Shown: one piece after another, positions 39,334 through 47,651 of the stretch
Position numbering within the stretch: position 1 is the stretch's first letter
Layout of the letters: the number at the start of each line of letters is the position of its first letter
Assembly (NCBI GenBank): GCA_949293265.1
Contig: CASFCK010000007.1
Coordinates: 1-64,000 of the forward strand
DNA: 64,000 bases
DNA from: an uncultured bacterium
GTDB lineage: Bacteria > Bacillota_I > Bacilli_A > Acholeplasmatales > Anaeroplasmataceae
Reading direction: 5' to 3'
Notes under the pieces: generated by a model
Seen by the model: the letters and a program-made list of their open reading frames with translations, nothing else
What the model was told of the DNA's origin: nothing
Database searches by the model: none
Made by a program: the position numbers and the translations under genes

Positions 39334-39699
39334 ATGGCACGTATTGCAGGTGTAGATATTCCAAATGAAAAACGTGTTGTTGTATCATTACAATATATTT
39401 ATGGTATTGGTCCAACAATCGCTAAAAACATTTTAAAAGATGCTAATGTTAGTGAAGATACTAGAGTTAAAAATTTATCTGAAGATGAATTAACACGTAT
39501 TAGAAGTCAAATTTCTAAATATAAAATCGAAGGTGAATTACGTAGAGAAGTAGCTCTTAACATTAAAAGATTAATGGAAATTGGTTGTTACCGCGGCTTA
39601 AGACATCGTAAAGGTCTTCCTGTTCGTGGTCAAAATACACGTAATAATGCTCGTACTCGTAAGGGTCCAGCACGTACTATCGCAAATAAAAAGAAATAA
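39334..39699 (+). CDS. rpsM: 30S ribosomal protein S13
   Basis: S13 (121 residues) contacts the P-site tRNA and bridges the subunits. [25 protein letters not shown]-type start, [16 protein letters not shown] and [11 protein letters not shown] are diagnostic. AGGAGG precedes ATG 39334. Confidence 0.97.
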   Translation: MARIAGVDIPNEKRVVVSLQYIYGIGPTIAKNILKDANVSEDTRVKNLSEDELTRIRSQISKYKIEGELRREVALNIKRLMEIGCYRGLRHRKGLPVRGQNTRNNARTRKGPARTIANKKK

Positions 39700-39712
39700 G
39701 GAGGATTAAATT

Positions 39713-40096
39713 ATGGCACGTAAGGTTACAAAACGTCGTGTTAAGAGAAATTGCCCAGTGGGTGTTGCTCATATTCACGCAAGTTTTAATAATACAATAG
39801 TTACAATTACTGATCCTGCTGGTAATGTTATTGCATGGAGCAGTGCTGGTGCATTAGGTTTCAAAGGCAGCCGTAAATCTACAGCTTTTGCTGCTCAATC
39901 AGCTAGTGAAGCTGCAGCAAAATCAGCTTTAGATCAAGGTGTAGTAAAAGTAGAAGTTTCAGTTAAAGGTCCTGGTCAAGGACGTGATGCTGCTATTCGT
40001 TCTCTTGAAGTAGCCGGATTAGAAATCACATCAATTAAAGATTGTACACCAGTTCCACATAACGGATGTCGTCCACCAAAACGTCCTCGTGGTTAA
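39713..40096 (+). CDS. rpsK: 30S ribosomal protein S11
   Basis: S11 (127 residues), on the platform. It has [40 protein letters not shown] and the ending [19 protein letters not shown] precedes ATG 39713. Confidence 0.97.
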   Translation: MARKVTKRRVKRNCPVGVAHIHASFNNTIVTITDPAGNVIAWSSAGALGFKGSRKSTAFAAQSASEAAAKSALDQGVVKVEVSVKGPGQGRDAAIRSLEVAGLEITSIKDCTPVPHNGCRPPKRPRG

Positions 40097-40117
40097 TCAT
40101 AAAAAGCGAGGCCGATT

Positions 40118-41071
40118 ATGAAGGAATTAAAATTTGAAAAGCCAAAGGCTATTGTTAAATATTTATCAGAAGATAAATCATATGGTTCATTTGAAGTAGC
40201 ACCATTAGAAAGAGGCTTTGGACTTACTATTGGTAATGCTTTAAGAAGAATTATGTTATCATCTTTACCAGGAACAGCTTTTGTTAGTGCTAAAATTGAA
40301 GGTGTTCAACATGAATTTGAAAATCTTTCAGGCGTTGTTGAAGATGTTATTACTATCATCTTAAATTTAAAAAGAGTTGTTTTAAAAACTGAATCAACAG
40401 ATCCAAACTTTGAAACAATTCTAGAAATTAACAAAGATGAAGGTGAAGTAACAGCCGGAGATATTATTCACGATCTAGACGTAAGCGTAGTTAACCCAGA
40501 ACAACATATTTGTACTGTAGCTGCTGGTGGCAGCATTAATATGTTCTTAAAGGTTCGTCGTGGTGTAGGTTATGTTAGTGCAGATAAAAATAAACAATAT
40601 GTAGTAGATGAATCTACTATAGCTATTGATTCTATCTATACACCTGTTACTAATGTATCTTATGAAATAACAAAAGATATCGTTGATAATGATGCTTCAT
40701 TTGATAAATTAACAGTTAACGTTACAACTAATGGTTCTATCTCAGCTGTTGATGCAATTGGTATTGCAGCTAAAATGATGATTGAACACTTAGAAGTTGT
40801 AAATGCTATTTCAGAACAAGCAGAAGCAAATAGTTATATGGCTGAAAAAGAAGAAGAAAATAAGAATTCAAAAATGGAAAAAACAATTGAAGACTTAGAT
40901 TTATCTGTTCGTTCATATAACTGTTTAAGAAGAGCTGGTATTAATACAGTTGCTGATTTAATAGCTAAATCAGAAGAAGATATGATGAAGGTTCGTAATT
41001 TAGGACGTAAATCATTAAAAGAAATCAAAGAAAAATTAGAACAATTAAACTTAGGTTTCCATAAAGAATAA
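40118..41071 (+). CDS. rpoA: DNA-directed RNA polymerase subunit alpha
   Basis: The alpha subunit (317 residues) starts polymerase assembly and contacts promoter DNA and activators. The N-terminal domain has FEVAPLERGFGLTIGNALRRIMLSSLPG; an acidic linker (MAEKEEENKNS) leads to the C-terminal domain with LDLSVRSYNCLRRAGINTV and VRNLGRKSLKEI. Two residues typical of the domain, Arg (LRRAGI) and Asn-Leu-Gly (RNLGRKS), are kept, so UP-element binding is plausible. Confidence 0.97.
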   Translation: MKELKFEKPKAIVKYLSEDKSYGSFEVAPLERGFGLTIGNALRRIMLSSLPGTAFVSAKIEGVQHEFENLSGVVEDVITIILNLKRVVLKTESTDPNFETILEINKDEGEVTAGDIIHDLDVSVVNPEQHICTVAAGGSINMFLKVRRGVGYVSADKNKQYVVDESTIAIDSIYTPVTNVSYEITKDIVDNDASFDKLTVNVTTNGSISAVDAIGIAAKMMIEHLEVVNAISEQAEANSYMAEKEEENKNSKMEKTIEDLDLSVRSYNCLRRAGINTVADLIAKSEEDMMKVRNLGRKSLKEIKEKLEQLNLGFHKE

Positions 41072-41086
41072 CAAGGAGGATACAAC

Positions 41087-41446
41087 ATGTCTTATTCTAG
41101 ACTACGTCGTAGCAGTGCTCAAAGAAAAGCTTTACTTCGTGATTTAATTACTGATTTAATTTTAAATGGTAAAATTGAAACTACAGAAACTAAAGCTAAA
41201 GAATTAAAAAGATTAGCTGATAAGATGGTTACATTAGGTAAAACTAATACTCTACATTCTCGTAGACAAGCAGCTACTTTAATTCGTTTTGAAAAAGACG
41301 ACAATAATAAATATGCTATTCAAAAATTATTTGATGAAATAGCTCCTAGATTTGCAAATCGCAACGGTGGTTATACTAGAGTTATTAAAACTGGTTTCCG
41401 TCGTGGTGATGCTGCACCTATGGCTATTATTGAATGGGTTGAATAA
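41087..41446 (+). CDS. rplQ: 50S ribosomal protein L17
   Basis: L17 (119 residues), near the tunnel exit. It has [38 protein letters not shown] and the C-terminal [28 protein letters not shown] precedes ATG 41087. Last gene of the cluster, closed by a terminator eight bases on. The ecfA/ecfT/truA/rplM genes that often follow are not here. Confidence 0.97.
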   Translation: MSYSRLRRSSAQRKALLRDLITDLILNGKIETTETKAKELKRLADKMVTLGKTNTLHSRRQAATLIRFEKDDNNKYAIQKLFDEIAPRFANRNGGYTRVIKTGFRRGDAAPMAIIEWVE

Positions 41447-41454
41447 TATGATTA

Positions 41455-41481
41455 AGCTGCATTTAGCAGCTTTTTCTTTTT
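41455..41481 (+). terminator. Terminator of the ribosomal cluster
   Basis: AGCTGC (41455-41460), loop ATTTA, GCAGCT (41466-41471), then TTTTCTTTTT. A classic intrinsic terminator behind rplQ. Confidence 0.85.
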
Positions 41482-41551
41482 GTTTAAAGCTCTATTATTA
41501 TACGATAATTTATAGTATAATTAATTGAAATTATTAGATTGTAGGGATAAT

Positions 41552-42448
41552 ATGAACAAAGAAAATAAATTAATAATTACACAAAAATTTAAAGTTAAAA
41601 GAAGTACAGAATTATTAACTTTTTTATTAGAAAAATTAAATACATCAAGAAATAATGTTAAACATTTATTAAGTAATAAACAAGTATTAGTTAATGGAAA
41701 TCAAGTAAGCCAATTTAATTTTCCTTTAGCTAATGAAGATGAGGTTAGTATTACAAAACATCCAGTTTTATCAAATAGTATAAAGGCACAAATAAAAGTG
41801 AAAAAACCTAAAATCAATATTATTTATGAAGATGAAGATTTTATAGCTATAGATAAACTAGCTGGATTACTTGCTGTAGCTAGTGATAAAGAACTAGTTG
41901 ATACAGCTTATAATCAAGTATTTGAATATTTAAAAGCTAAGAATAAAAGGCCATATGTAATACATAGAATAGATAAAGAAACATCAGGTGTTTTAGTTTT
42001 TACTACCAATCCTAAACTACAATCTAGACTTAGATTAGATTGGAATAAGTATGTAAAGTATCGGGGTTATGTAGCAATTTGTGAAGGGCATTTAGAAAAA
42101 AAAGAAGGAACTTTAAAAAATTATCTAGCAAATAATGAATATAATTTAGTTTATGTCTCTAATAATAAACAAGATCAACTAGCTATTACTAATTATAGAG
42201 TTATTAAAGAAAATAAAACTATGTCATTATTAGATATTAATATTGATACAGGCAGGAAAAATCAAATTAGGGTTCAGTTAGCCCATTTAGGCCATTCTAT
42301 TATTGGTGATGAAAAATATGGTCATAAAGAAACTTTTAAGAGGCTAGGGTTACATGCTAGTAAACTAGTATTTGTTAACCCCTATAATCATAAAGAAATT
42401 AGTATTGTTGCAAATATTCCTAGTTCATTTTATGCTTTGTTTAAATGA
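41552..42448 (+). CDS. RluD/RluC-family 23S rRNA pseudouridine synthase
   Basis: A 298-residue synthase: an N-terminal S4 RNA-binding domain (RSTELLTFLLEKLNTSRNNV to GNQVSQFNF), then the catalytic domain with HRIDKETSGVLVF, where the Asp is the catalytic residue, and the C-terminal RKNQIRVQLAHLGHSIIGDEKYG. It isomerises uridines in large-subunit rRNA. I use ATG 41552; an in-frame TTG at 41525 lacks a binding site. Odd point: a frameshifted copy of its last third lies at 45892-46180 behind an ABC exporter module. Which rRNA position it modifies cannot be told. Confidence 0.88.
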   Translation: MNKENKLIITQKFKVKRSTELLTFLLEKLNTSRNNVKHLLSNKQVLVNGNQVSQFNFPLANEDEVSITKHPVLSNSIKAQIKVKKPKINIIYEDEDFIAIDKLAGLLAVASDKELVDTAYNQVFEYLKAKNKRPYVIHRIDKETSGVLVFTTNPKLQSRLRLDWNKYVKYRGYVAICEGHLEKKEGTLKNYLANNEYNLVYVSNNKQDQLAITNYRVIKENKTMSLLDINIDTGRKNQIRVQLAHLGHSIIGDEKYGHKETFKRLGLHASKLVFVNPYNHKEISIVANIPSSFYALFK

Positions 42449-42479
42449 CATCTAAAATTCAATTTTAGATGTTTTTTTG
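42449..42479 (+). terminator. Terminator of the pseudouridine synthase gene
   Basis: CATCTAAAAT (42449-42458) and ATTTTAGATG (42462-42471) pair perfectly around a three-base loop and are followed by TTTTTTTGC. Confidence 0.85.
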
Positions 42480-42568
42480 CTGTTTTTTAACATTTTGACA
42501 AGATACATTATTTTTTCACTTTTTGCAACTTTTTATAGTTTAATTTACTTTTATAATTAATGAAAATA

Positions 42569-42597
42569 TTTACATTTTAAGTAATTAATGCTATAAT
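42569..42597 (+). promoter_or_regulatory. Promoter of the peptide / ABC exporter operon
   Basis: TTTACA (42569-42574) and TATAAT (42592-42597) with 17-bp spacing, in a 157-base AT-rich gap after the previous terminator. Transcription would begin near 42604, about 30 bases before the small secreted-peptide frame. Nothing else is seen in the gap. Confidence 0.75.
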
Positions 42598-42635
42598 TGT
42601 GCACGTTGATGTAAACAAAAAAGTAGGGAGATATT

Positions 42636-42863
42636 ATAAAAACAACATTACTATTTTTGATAAGTATATTTTTATTATCATTTACTCCTAATAACAATCA
42701 TAATGTAAATGATAGTAGTATTTCTAATATTGATTGTTTAAATAGCGAAGTTAGTACTTTTGATTTTGAACAAAGTTTTGAACAAAGCCTAAAGTCAGCC
42801 AATATGACAGATACAAGTTTTAAACAAATCAAAAACAAAATTAACCAAAAGCCTACGATATGA
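42636..42863 (+). CDS. Small secreted peptide with a non-canonical start codon
   Basis: The frame behind the ribosome binding site GGGAG (42626-42630) reads KTTLLFLISIFLLSF, a normal signal peptide, then about 55 mostly polar residues with one Cys and a repeated FEQS pair (FDFEQSFEQSLKSAN). About 75 residues in all. The codon in the right place is ATA (42636) or ATT (42633) and not ATG; the first standard start, TTG 42657, is too far from the binding site and would remove half of the signal. It overlaps the next gene by ATGA, so it is translationally linked to the exporter genes. It may be an exported peptide, a pheromone or a bacteriocin precursor; no family is recognised. Confidence 0.55.
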   Translation: MKTTLLFLISIFLLSFTPNNNHNVNDSSISNIDCLNSEVSTFDFEQSFEQSLKSANMTDTSFKQIKNKINQKPTI

Positions 42864-43846
42864 TTAATAAAATAAAAATTAGATTAAAAAGCTTATTAGG
42901 AAATAAAACTTTTTTCTTATCAGCTTTTTTTATAGTATTAATATCCTATTCAATCTTACCACTATTAAATTCTTATATTTATGAATATAATGTTGTTAAT
43001 TTATACAATAATATTAATCCTAATTATTTATTTGGGGAATATAAGACAGACTCAAATAAAATATTAAGTACGATAGATAGAGACAACTATGTTATTATTC
43101 AACAAGACTATTATGTGATTGATAATATTAGTTATGCGATATATATATCTAGTTCTAATATTAAAGATTTTTATTTACCTATATTAAACAGTTTATATGT
43201 TAATATAGATAATGAAGTAGAAGACAAATTTTTTTATAGTAATAGTTATAATGCTAATTTGATTACTATAAATGATAAAACATATGTTAATTCTAATATT
43301 AAATTAGATTTAGATTTAAGACATTTGATAGAAGATAATTATATACTAAATATTATTTTAATAATTGATGATAATTATAATGCTTATAAAGAAACAGATG
43401 TTGTAATTGTAAATGATAAGATTAATGATATAGAAAAAGAACGATTAACTGATATTAATTACATATATGGTAATACATTAACAAGCAGCCAAGATGGTAT
43501 GAAAAATATGGCTATTCTATTATCTTTTTTGATGTTATTACCTTTAATATTTATTACTATAATATCTTTATTCATCATAAATATATTATTTAATAAAACA
43601 ATAAATGAAGATAAGATTAAAAAGAAATTTTATTTAAAAACTAAATATTTAACAGAAGACTATATTATTGATTACTTATTAGTTTATTTAATTCCAATGT
43701 TAATAGGTTTATTTATTAGCTACCTTCTTGTTTATTTGTTAAATTATCAATTATTTATATCAATATATATAATATCTATAATATTTAGTTTATTTGTATT
43801 ATTAGTTTTTATTAAGATTCGTAAGAAGAAGTTGAGAATGTGTTGA
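42860..43846 (+). CDS. ABC exporter membrane subunit, N-terminal type
   Basis: A 328-residue membrane protein: one hydrophobic segment at residues 16-36, a large polar region of about 190 residues (extracytoplasmic by analogy), then three hydrophobic segments in the last third (LLSFLMLLPLIFITIISLF, YLLVYLIPMLIGLFISYLL and LFISIYIISIIFSLFVLLVFI), ending in a basic tail. This is the MacB/FtsX-like permease plan, strongly diverged. It overlaps the peptide gene by 4 bases and the ATPase gene by 7. With the protein encoded at 44450 it probably forms a two-chain permease. Confidence 0.6.
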   Translation: MINKIKIRLKSLLGNKTFFLSAFFIVLISYSILPLLNSYIYEYNVVNLYNNINPNYLFGEYKTDSNKILSTIDRDNYVIIQQDYYVIDNISYAIYISSSNIKDFYLPILNSLYVNIDNEVEDKFFYSNSYNANLITINDKTYVNSNIKLDLDLRHLIEDNYILNIILIIDDNYNAYKETDVVIVNDKINDIEKERLTDINYIYGNTLTSSQDGMKNMAILLSFLMLLPLIFITIISLFIINILFNKTINEDKIKKKFYLKTKYLTEDYIIDYLLVYLIPMLIGLFISYLLVYLLNYQLFISIYIISIIFSLFVLLVFIKIRKKKLRMC

Positions 43847-44484
43847 TTGAACTTAAAAATATAAGTAAAAAATATAATGATAAGATAATTTTTGAACAAG
43901 CTAATTTTTCTATAGAAAATGGTGAAATGTCAGCTATTATTGGTCAATCTGGAACTGGAAAAACCACATTAATTAACATTTTATCTGGGTGTGATACTAA
44001 TTTTAGTGGTCAGTACTATTTTAATAATGAATTGTTAGAAAACAAAAACATTCACGCAAAATTAAAAAATAAAGTTAGTTTTGTCTTACAAGAAATAGGG
44101 GTATTAGATTATTTAACTGGTGAAGAAAATATTTTGTTGCCGTTTAACTATAGTAAAGGAAAAGTAAACTTAGAATATTTAAAATATATTTGTAAATTAT
44201 TAAATATAAATAATATATTAAACAAGAAAACTAAATATTTATCTGGTGGTGAAAAACAAAGAATAGCAATTGCGAGAGCTTTAATAACTAAACCAGAAAT
44301 TTTATTAGCTGATGAGCCAACAGGGGCTTTAGATGATATTAATACTTTTAATACTATTAATTTATTATCTGATATAAATAAAAACTTAAAAACGACAATT
44401 TTAGTTGTAACTCATAGAAAAGATATCTTAAAATTTTTTAATAAGGTGTATGAAATTGAAAACAAGAAAACAAATGTTGTTTAA
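43840..44484 (+). CDS. ABC transporter ATP-binding protein, MacB/lactococcin-972-exporter type
   Basis: A 214-residue ATPase with all motifs: Walker A GQSGTGKTT (about residues 34-42), Q-loop in FVLQEIG, signature LSGGEKQRIAIARAL, Walker B ILLADEPTGALD, and H-loop VVTHR. Size and sequence resemble MacB/LolD-type ATPases and the small ATPases of lactococcin-972-like bacteriocin loci. It starts with GTG 43840 inside the end of the previous gene and overlaps the next by 35 bases, so the three genes form a tight operon. Confidence 0.88.
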   Translation: MLIELKNISKKYNDKIIFEQANFSIENGEMSAIIGQSGTGKTTLINILSGCDTNFSGQYYFNNELLENKNIHAKLKNKVSFVLQEIGVLDYLTGEENILLPFNYSKGKVNLEYLKYICKLLNINNILNKKTKYLSGGEKQRIAIARALITKPEILLADEPTGALDDINTFNTINLLSDINKNLKTTILVVTHRKDILKFFNKVYEIENKKTNVV

Positions 44485-45598
44485 AGATTTTATAGGTATT
44501 AATTATTTAACTGATAAATCAAAAACTGTTAAAGTAGTTATTATGATTTTTATAACTTTATTATTTATGCTTTTAATTTTGTCATTGTCATATATTTATG
44601 AATCAAATATTAAAACAAATTTAGAATATTTAAATAAAAACATGGCTTATTTTAATGATTTAGATGAAGATGAAATTAAATATTTTGAATGTTATAAATA
44701 TACTGATAAAATTTATAAAACTGAAACTATCAAAGTTAATTATGTTGATGCTCATAATAGACAAATAAAACAGTCAATAAAGACTTTTCAAAATGTTGAG
44801 CAAATTAAAAATGTATTTAATATTACTTTTTTAACAAATGATTTTGATGGAATTGTTTTATTAGAAGGAAAAGAAAAAATTAATCGAGATTTAATAGGAA
44901 AAGAAGTTAAATTATTAGATAAATCAGGTAATATAGTTTTAGTTCCTATTGTTAATATTGGTATCAATGTTTATAATTTTCAATTTTTTGATATTTTTTC
45001 TTTTAATACTTATTATGAAGAAGCATTTATAAATGTTAATTATTGTAATAAACTTTTAGTTGAAGAAACAAATAATACTGATTATATTATTTCTTTCAAT
45101 AAAGAGATAGATAAAGAAATAGATTATGATATTAAAATGTTATTAGGTTTAAACATTATTGATTACATTTATTCTCCTAGTTATGAATCATATTATGCAG
45201 TAACTGAATCAAATATTTCATCTACCCATATGTTTATAGATTTTATGAATGTACTGAGCTTGATATTTACAACATTTGCGTTAGTATTATTGATATTTTT
45301 ATTTATTTTGCTGTTTGATTTAAAAGAAAATGAAATAAGGATAAGACTAAAATTAAATATAAGTAAAAAGAGATTATTCACATATATTTTATTAGGTGGC
45401 CTTTTCTATTTAATAGTATTATTAATAGTTAGTTATTTATTATATTTAGGCATTATGTATATATTTAGTTATACTATATGTATAACTATTACAAGTAGTA
45501 TAACATGTAAATGTTTAATAGTATTATTAATATATTTTATTATCCTTAGTTTGTTTAATGCTATATATTCATATTATTTGATAAATAAAAAGGCTTGA
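44450..45598 (+). CDS. ABC exporter membrane subunit, second chain
   Basis: A 382-residue membrane protein with one N-terminal hydrophobic segment (residues 29-49), a polar region of about 200 residues, and three or more hydrophobic segments at the C terminus (VLSLIFTTFALVLLIFLFIL, YILLGGLFYLIVLLIVSYLL, CLIVLLIYFIILSLFNAIY). The layout repeats that of the first membrane subunit, as expected for paired FtsX-type half permeases. The start is uncertain: ATG 44450 overlaps the ATPase gene by 35 bases and has AAGGTG close by; ATG 44474 is an alternative without a clear binding site. Confidence 0.6.
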   Translation: MKLKTRKQMLFKDFIGINYLTDKSKTVKVVIMIFITLLFMLLILSLSYIYESNIKTNLEYLNKNMAYFNDLDEDEIKYFECYKYTDKIYKTETIKVNYVDAHNRQIKQSIKTFQNVEQIKNVFNITFLTNDFDGIVLLEGKEKINRDLIGKEVKLLDKSGNIVLVPIVNIGINVYNFQFFDIFSFNTYYEEAFINVNYCNKLLVEETNNTDYIISFNKEIDKEIDYDIKMLLGLNIIDYIYSPSYESYYAVTESNISSTHMFIDFMNVLSLIFTTFALVLLIFLFILLFDLKENEIRIRLKLNISKKRLFTYILLGGLFYLIVLLIVSYLLYLGIMYIFSYTICITITSSITCKCLIVLLIYFIILSLFNAIYSYYLINKKA

Positions 45599-45624
45599 TG
45601 ATAAAATATAAGGCTAAATTAGTA

Positions 45625-45657
45625 CCGGTTGTCTAGTTTTAGGCAATCTTTTTATTT
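45625..45657 (+). terminator. Terminator of the ABC exporter operon
   Basis: GGTTGTC and GGCAATC pair (with G-U pairs) around TAGTTTTA and are followed by TTTTTATTT. The next 230 bases up to 45890 hold no gene that I can see; a hairpin ACCTAT...ATAGGT at 45849-45871 followed by T residues on the reverse strand may end the convergent lipoprotein operon. Confidence 0.65.
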
Positions 45658-45891
45658 ATCTTTAAAAAGAAATTAATTTATTCTAGAATAATTTATATTA
45701 ATGGTAGTGTCAAATATTCTATGAAAAATGATATTTGATGATTGGAATATTTAATAAAATATAGATGATAAATTTATTATTTGTATGAGAAGCCTTCAAA
45801 TTGATTGTTTAAAAAAGTAGTTCTTTGAAAAAATAGTAATACGAAAAGACCTATTTTAAAATTTTATAGGTCGGCTTCGATATTGTTACTT

Positions 45892-46246
45892 GAATATAAT
45901 TTAGTTTATGTTTTCAAATAATAGAAGTGATCAATTGACTGTAATGAATTATAAAGTAATAAAAGAAAATAAAACTCTTTTTCTATTAGATATAAATATA
46001 GACACTGGTAAAAAAAATCAAATCAGAGTTCAATTAGCCCATTTAGGCCATTCTATTATTGGTGATGACAAATACGGTCATAAAGAAACATATAAAAGAT
46101 TAGGTTTGCAGACCTCGAGATTAGTATTTATTAACCCCTATAATCACAAAGAAATAGATATTATAGCGAAAACACCAGCTTTATTTATACATAAGGATTT
46201 TCAAAATAAGGATCAACTATATCTTGATAACCAGGGAAAACATTAA
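45892..46246 (+). pseudogene. Duplicated 3' fragment of a pseudouridine synthase gene
   Basis: From GAATATAATTTAGTTTATG on, this matches the last third of the synthase gene at 41552-42448: KVIKENKTLFLLDINIDTGK and the family block QIRVQLAHLGHSIIGDDKYGH, then NPYNHKEI. An extra T in a T-run near 45912 shifts the frame relative to the parent, and no N-terminal or catalytic HRID segment is present. The nucleotide match is clear but not perfect, so it is either an old duplication or a piece that came with a foreign copy. Its open frame runs into the end of the convergent lipoprotein gene. Confidence 0.85.
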
Positions 46247-46922
46247 GAGAATAAGTAAGGTTTGTGATTTGACTTTGGCAATAATAATAATAAATAGTAT
46301 AAGCATCAAATAAATTAGTTACAGCATCATCATTTAAAATATTATTACTTATAGCTTCATTTAAATTGTACACATTTTCACCATTATAAAATACTATTTC
46401 ATCATGTTCACGCAATTTAAAGTTATAATCTTTATAATAATGGTCTATTAATGCTAAATCATTAAAGTCTTTGATATATTCTTCACCATAATTATAAGAA
46501 AAAGTTCTATACCACCAATTATCATAGACTAAAAGAACATAATAATCATTAAAATTACCAAAATGATAAGCCACATTTAAATAGCCAAGATATATATCAT
46601 ATTTAAAAGCATACTCTATTAGACCATAACCAATATTTAAATCATGAAGATTATAATAATTACTGTAGTTATAAGCTACATAAATATCATCATTATTTAT
46701 ATAATTTTCAGCTACATAAGGTGTAGTGTAGTTTTTATCGGCAAAACTTTTCCATTTTAGTGGTTTGGTGTAAGGTAGATTATTTAAATCTAGTGTTGAT
46801 TTATCTACTTTAATAACATAATTAAAATAGTGAATATTTATATATTCAACTTTTTTATTTTGATTACATCCTATGATAAACAAGAGTGGAATAAGCAATA
46901 TAATTGTAAATATTTTTTTCAC
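46185..46922 (-). CDS. Tyr-rich lipoprotein, unknown function
   Basis: A 245-residue lipoprotein: KKIFTIILLIPLLFIIGC signal with lipobox Cys, then a polar exported domain very rich in Tyr, Asn and Asp. I start it at GTG 46922, eight bases after GAGGAG; a GTG at 46931 overlaps that site. Similar in length, start region and several segments (NLPYT near residue 50, YNLNEAISNNILNDD versus YNLSEAYNKKILNDN near the end) to the gene upstream, so the two are paralogues. Last gene of an operon led by a subtilisin-like protease. No known domain recognised. Confidence 0.7.
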   Translation of the reverse strand: MKKIFTIILLIPLLFIIGCNQNKKVEYINIHYFNYVIKVDKSTLDLNNLPYTKPLKWKSFADKNYTTPYVAENYINNDDIYVAYNYSNYYNLHDLNIGYGLIEYAFKYDIYLGYLNVAYHFGNFNDYYVLLVYDNWWYRTFSYNYGEEYIKDFNDLALIDHYYKDYNFKLREHDEIVFYNGENVYNLNEAISNNILNDDAVTNLFDAYTIYYYYCQSQITNLTYSLNVFPGYQDIVDPYFENPYV

Positions 46923-46927
46923 TTTAA

Positions 46928-47626
46928 TCACTCCTCAACCGCTAAATAATTTTTCCACCAAGGATATGCAGAAATTTTTTCACAAATATTATATAGGTTA
47001 TATATATCTTCAATGTCATTATCGTTTAAGATTTTTTTATTATAAGCCTCACTTAGATTATAAACTTCACCTTTATTATTACCAACACCAATAATACAAG
47101 GAGCAGAAACGACAAATGTATATTTACTTATTTTAAATATATCACTAGATGTTTCATAGCCACTCAAAGGATATGTTGTCAAAAAAGTCTCATATCCATT
47201 GTAATTGCCATAATAATAAGCACAAATAGGTATATCAGAATATTTATAGTAAGCGTATTTAACGTTACAATGATATGCTAATTTAGATAATTCTTTATTA
47301 TAACAAAAATCAGGATTATATTCATAACTCATATAAATAGGGGCACAATTTTCAAAATTTTCTTTAGTGTAGGCAATTGTCTGTTTAGCATCTAAGAATA
47401 GTCTAATATTCATTAAATAATTTGTATATGGTAAATCTTCAAAAGATATAGAGCTTTTGTTAAATTCTATTGTATAATAATTATAGTTATTATATCTAGT
47501 ACCACCATAATTAATAGTAATGGTCGGATTGCTTTTTCTAGTTTGAATCAAATTACTATTTTGACTGTTATTACAAGCAGTAAGAAATAATAGTATAAAG
47601 AATATTATATAAAATACTTTTTTCAC
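46928..47626 (-). CDS. Tyr-rich lipoprotein, paralogue of the downstream gene
   Basis: A 232-residue lipoprotein with signal KKVFYIIFFILLFLTAC and an exported domain rich in Tyr and Asn. GTG 47626 follows GAGGAGGG; a longer upstream frame belongs to the protease gene. A 43-bp block that covers its binding site, start and first codons is identical to the one at the protease start (49251-49293). Shared segments with the downstream paralogue include the YTIEFNKSSISFEDLPYT region and EVYNLSEAYNKKILNDNDI. Possible protease substrate, chaperone or immunity partner; all guesses. Confidence 0.7.
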   Translation of the reverse strand: MKKVFYIIFFILLFLTACNNSQNSNLIQTRKSNPTITINYGGTRYNNYNYYTIEFNKSSISFEDLPYTNYLMNIRLFLDAKQTIAYTKENFENCAPIYMSYEYNPDFCYNKELSKLAYHCNVKYAYYKYSDIPICAYYYGNYNGYETFLTTYPLSGYETSSDIFKISKYTFVVSAPCIIGVGNNKGEVYNLSEAYNKKILNDNDIEDIYNLYNICEKISAYPWWKNYLAVEE

Positions 47627-47651
47627 TTTAATCCCTCCTCGTATAATAGTA
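47609..47651. repeat. 43-bp identical repeat, copy at the lipoprotein start
   Basis: The block is identical to 49251-49293. It spans first codons, GTG start, ribosome binding site and some upstream bases of a reverse-strand gene. In this copy its upstream part also encodes the last residues (YYTRRD) of the protease. Confidence 0.85.

Noticed and set aside
41525-41551. TTG start for the pseudouridine synthase
   Set aside because: No binding site before it, and homology starts after ATG 41552.
46873-47094. Plus-strand 73-residue gene
   Set aside because: It overlaps the lipoprotein genes on the other strand, has no binding site, and reads as low-complexity complement.
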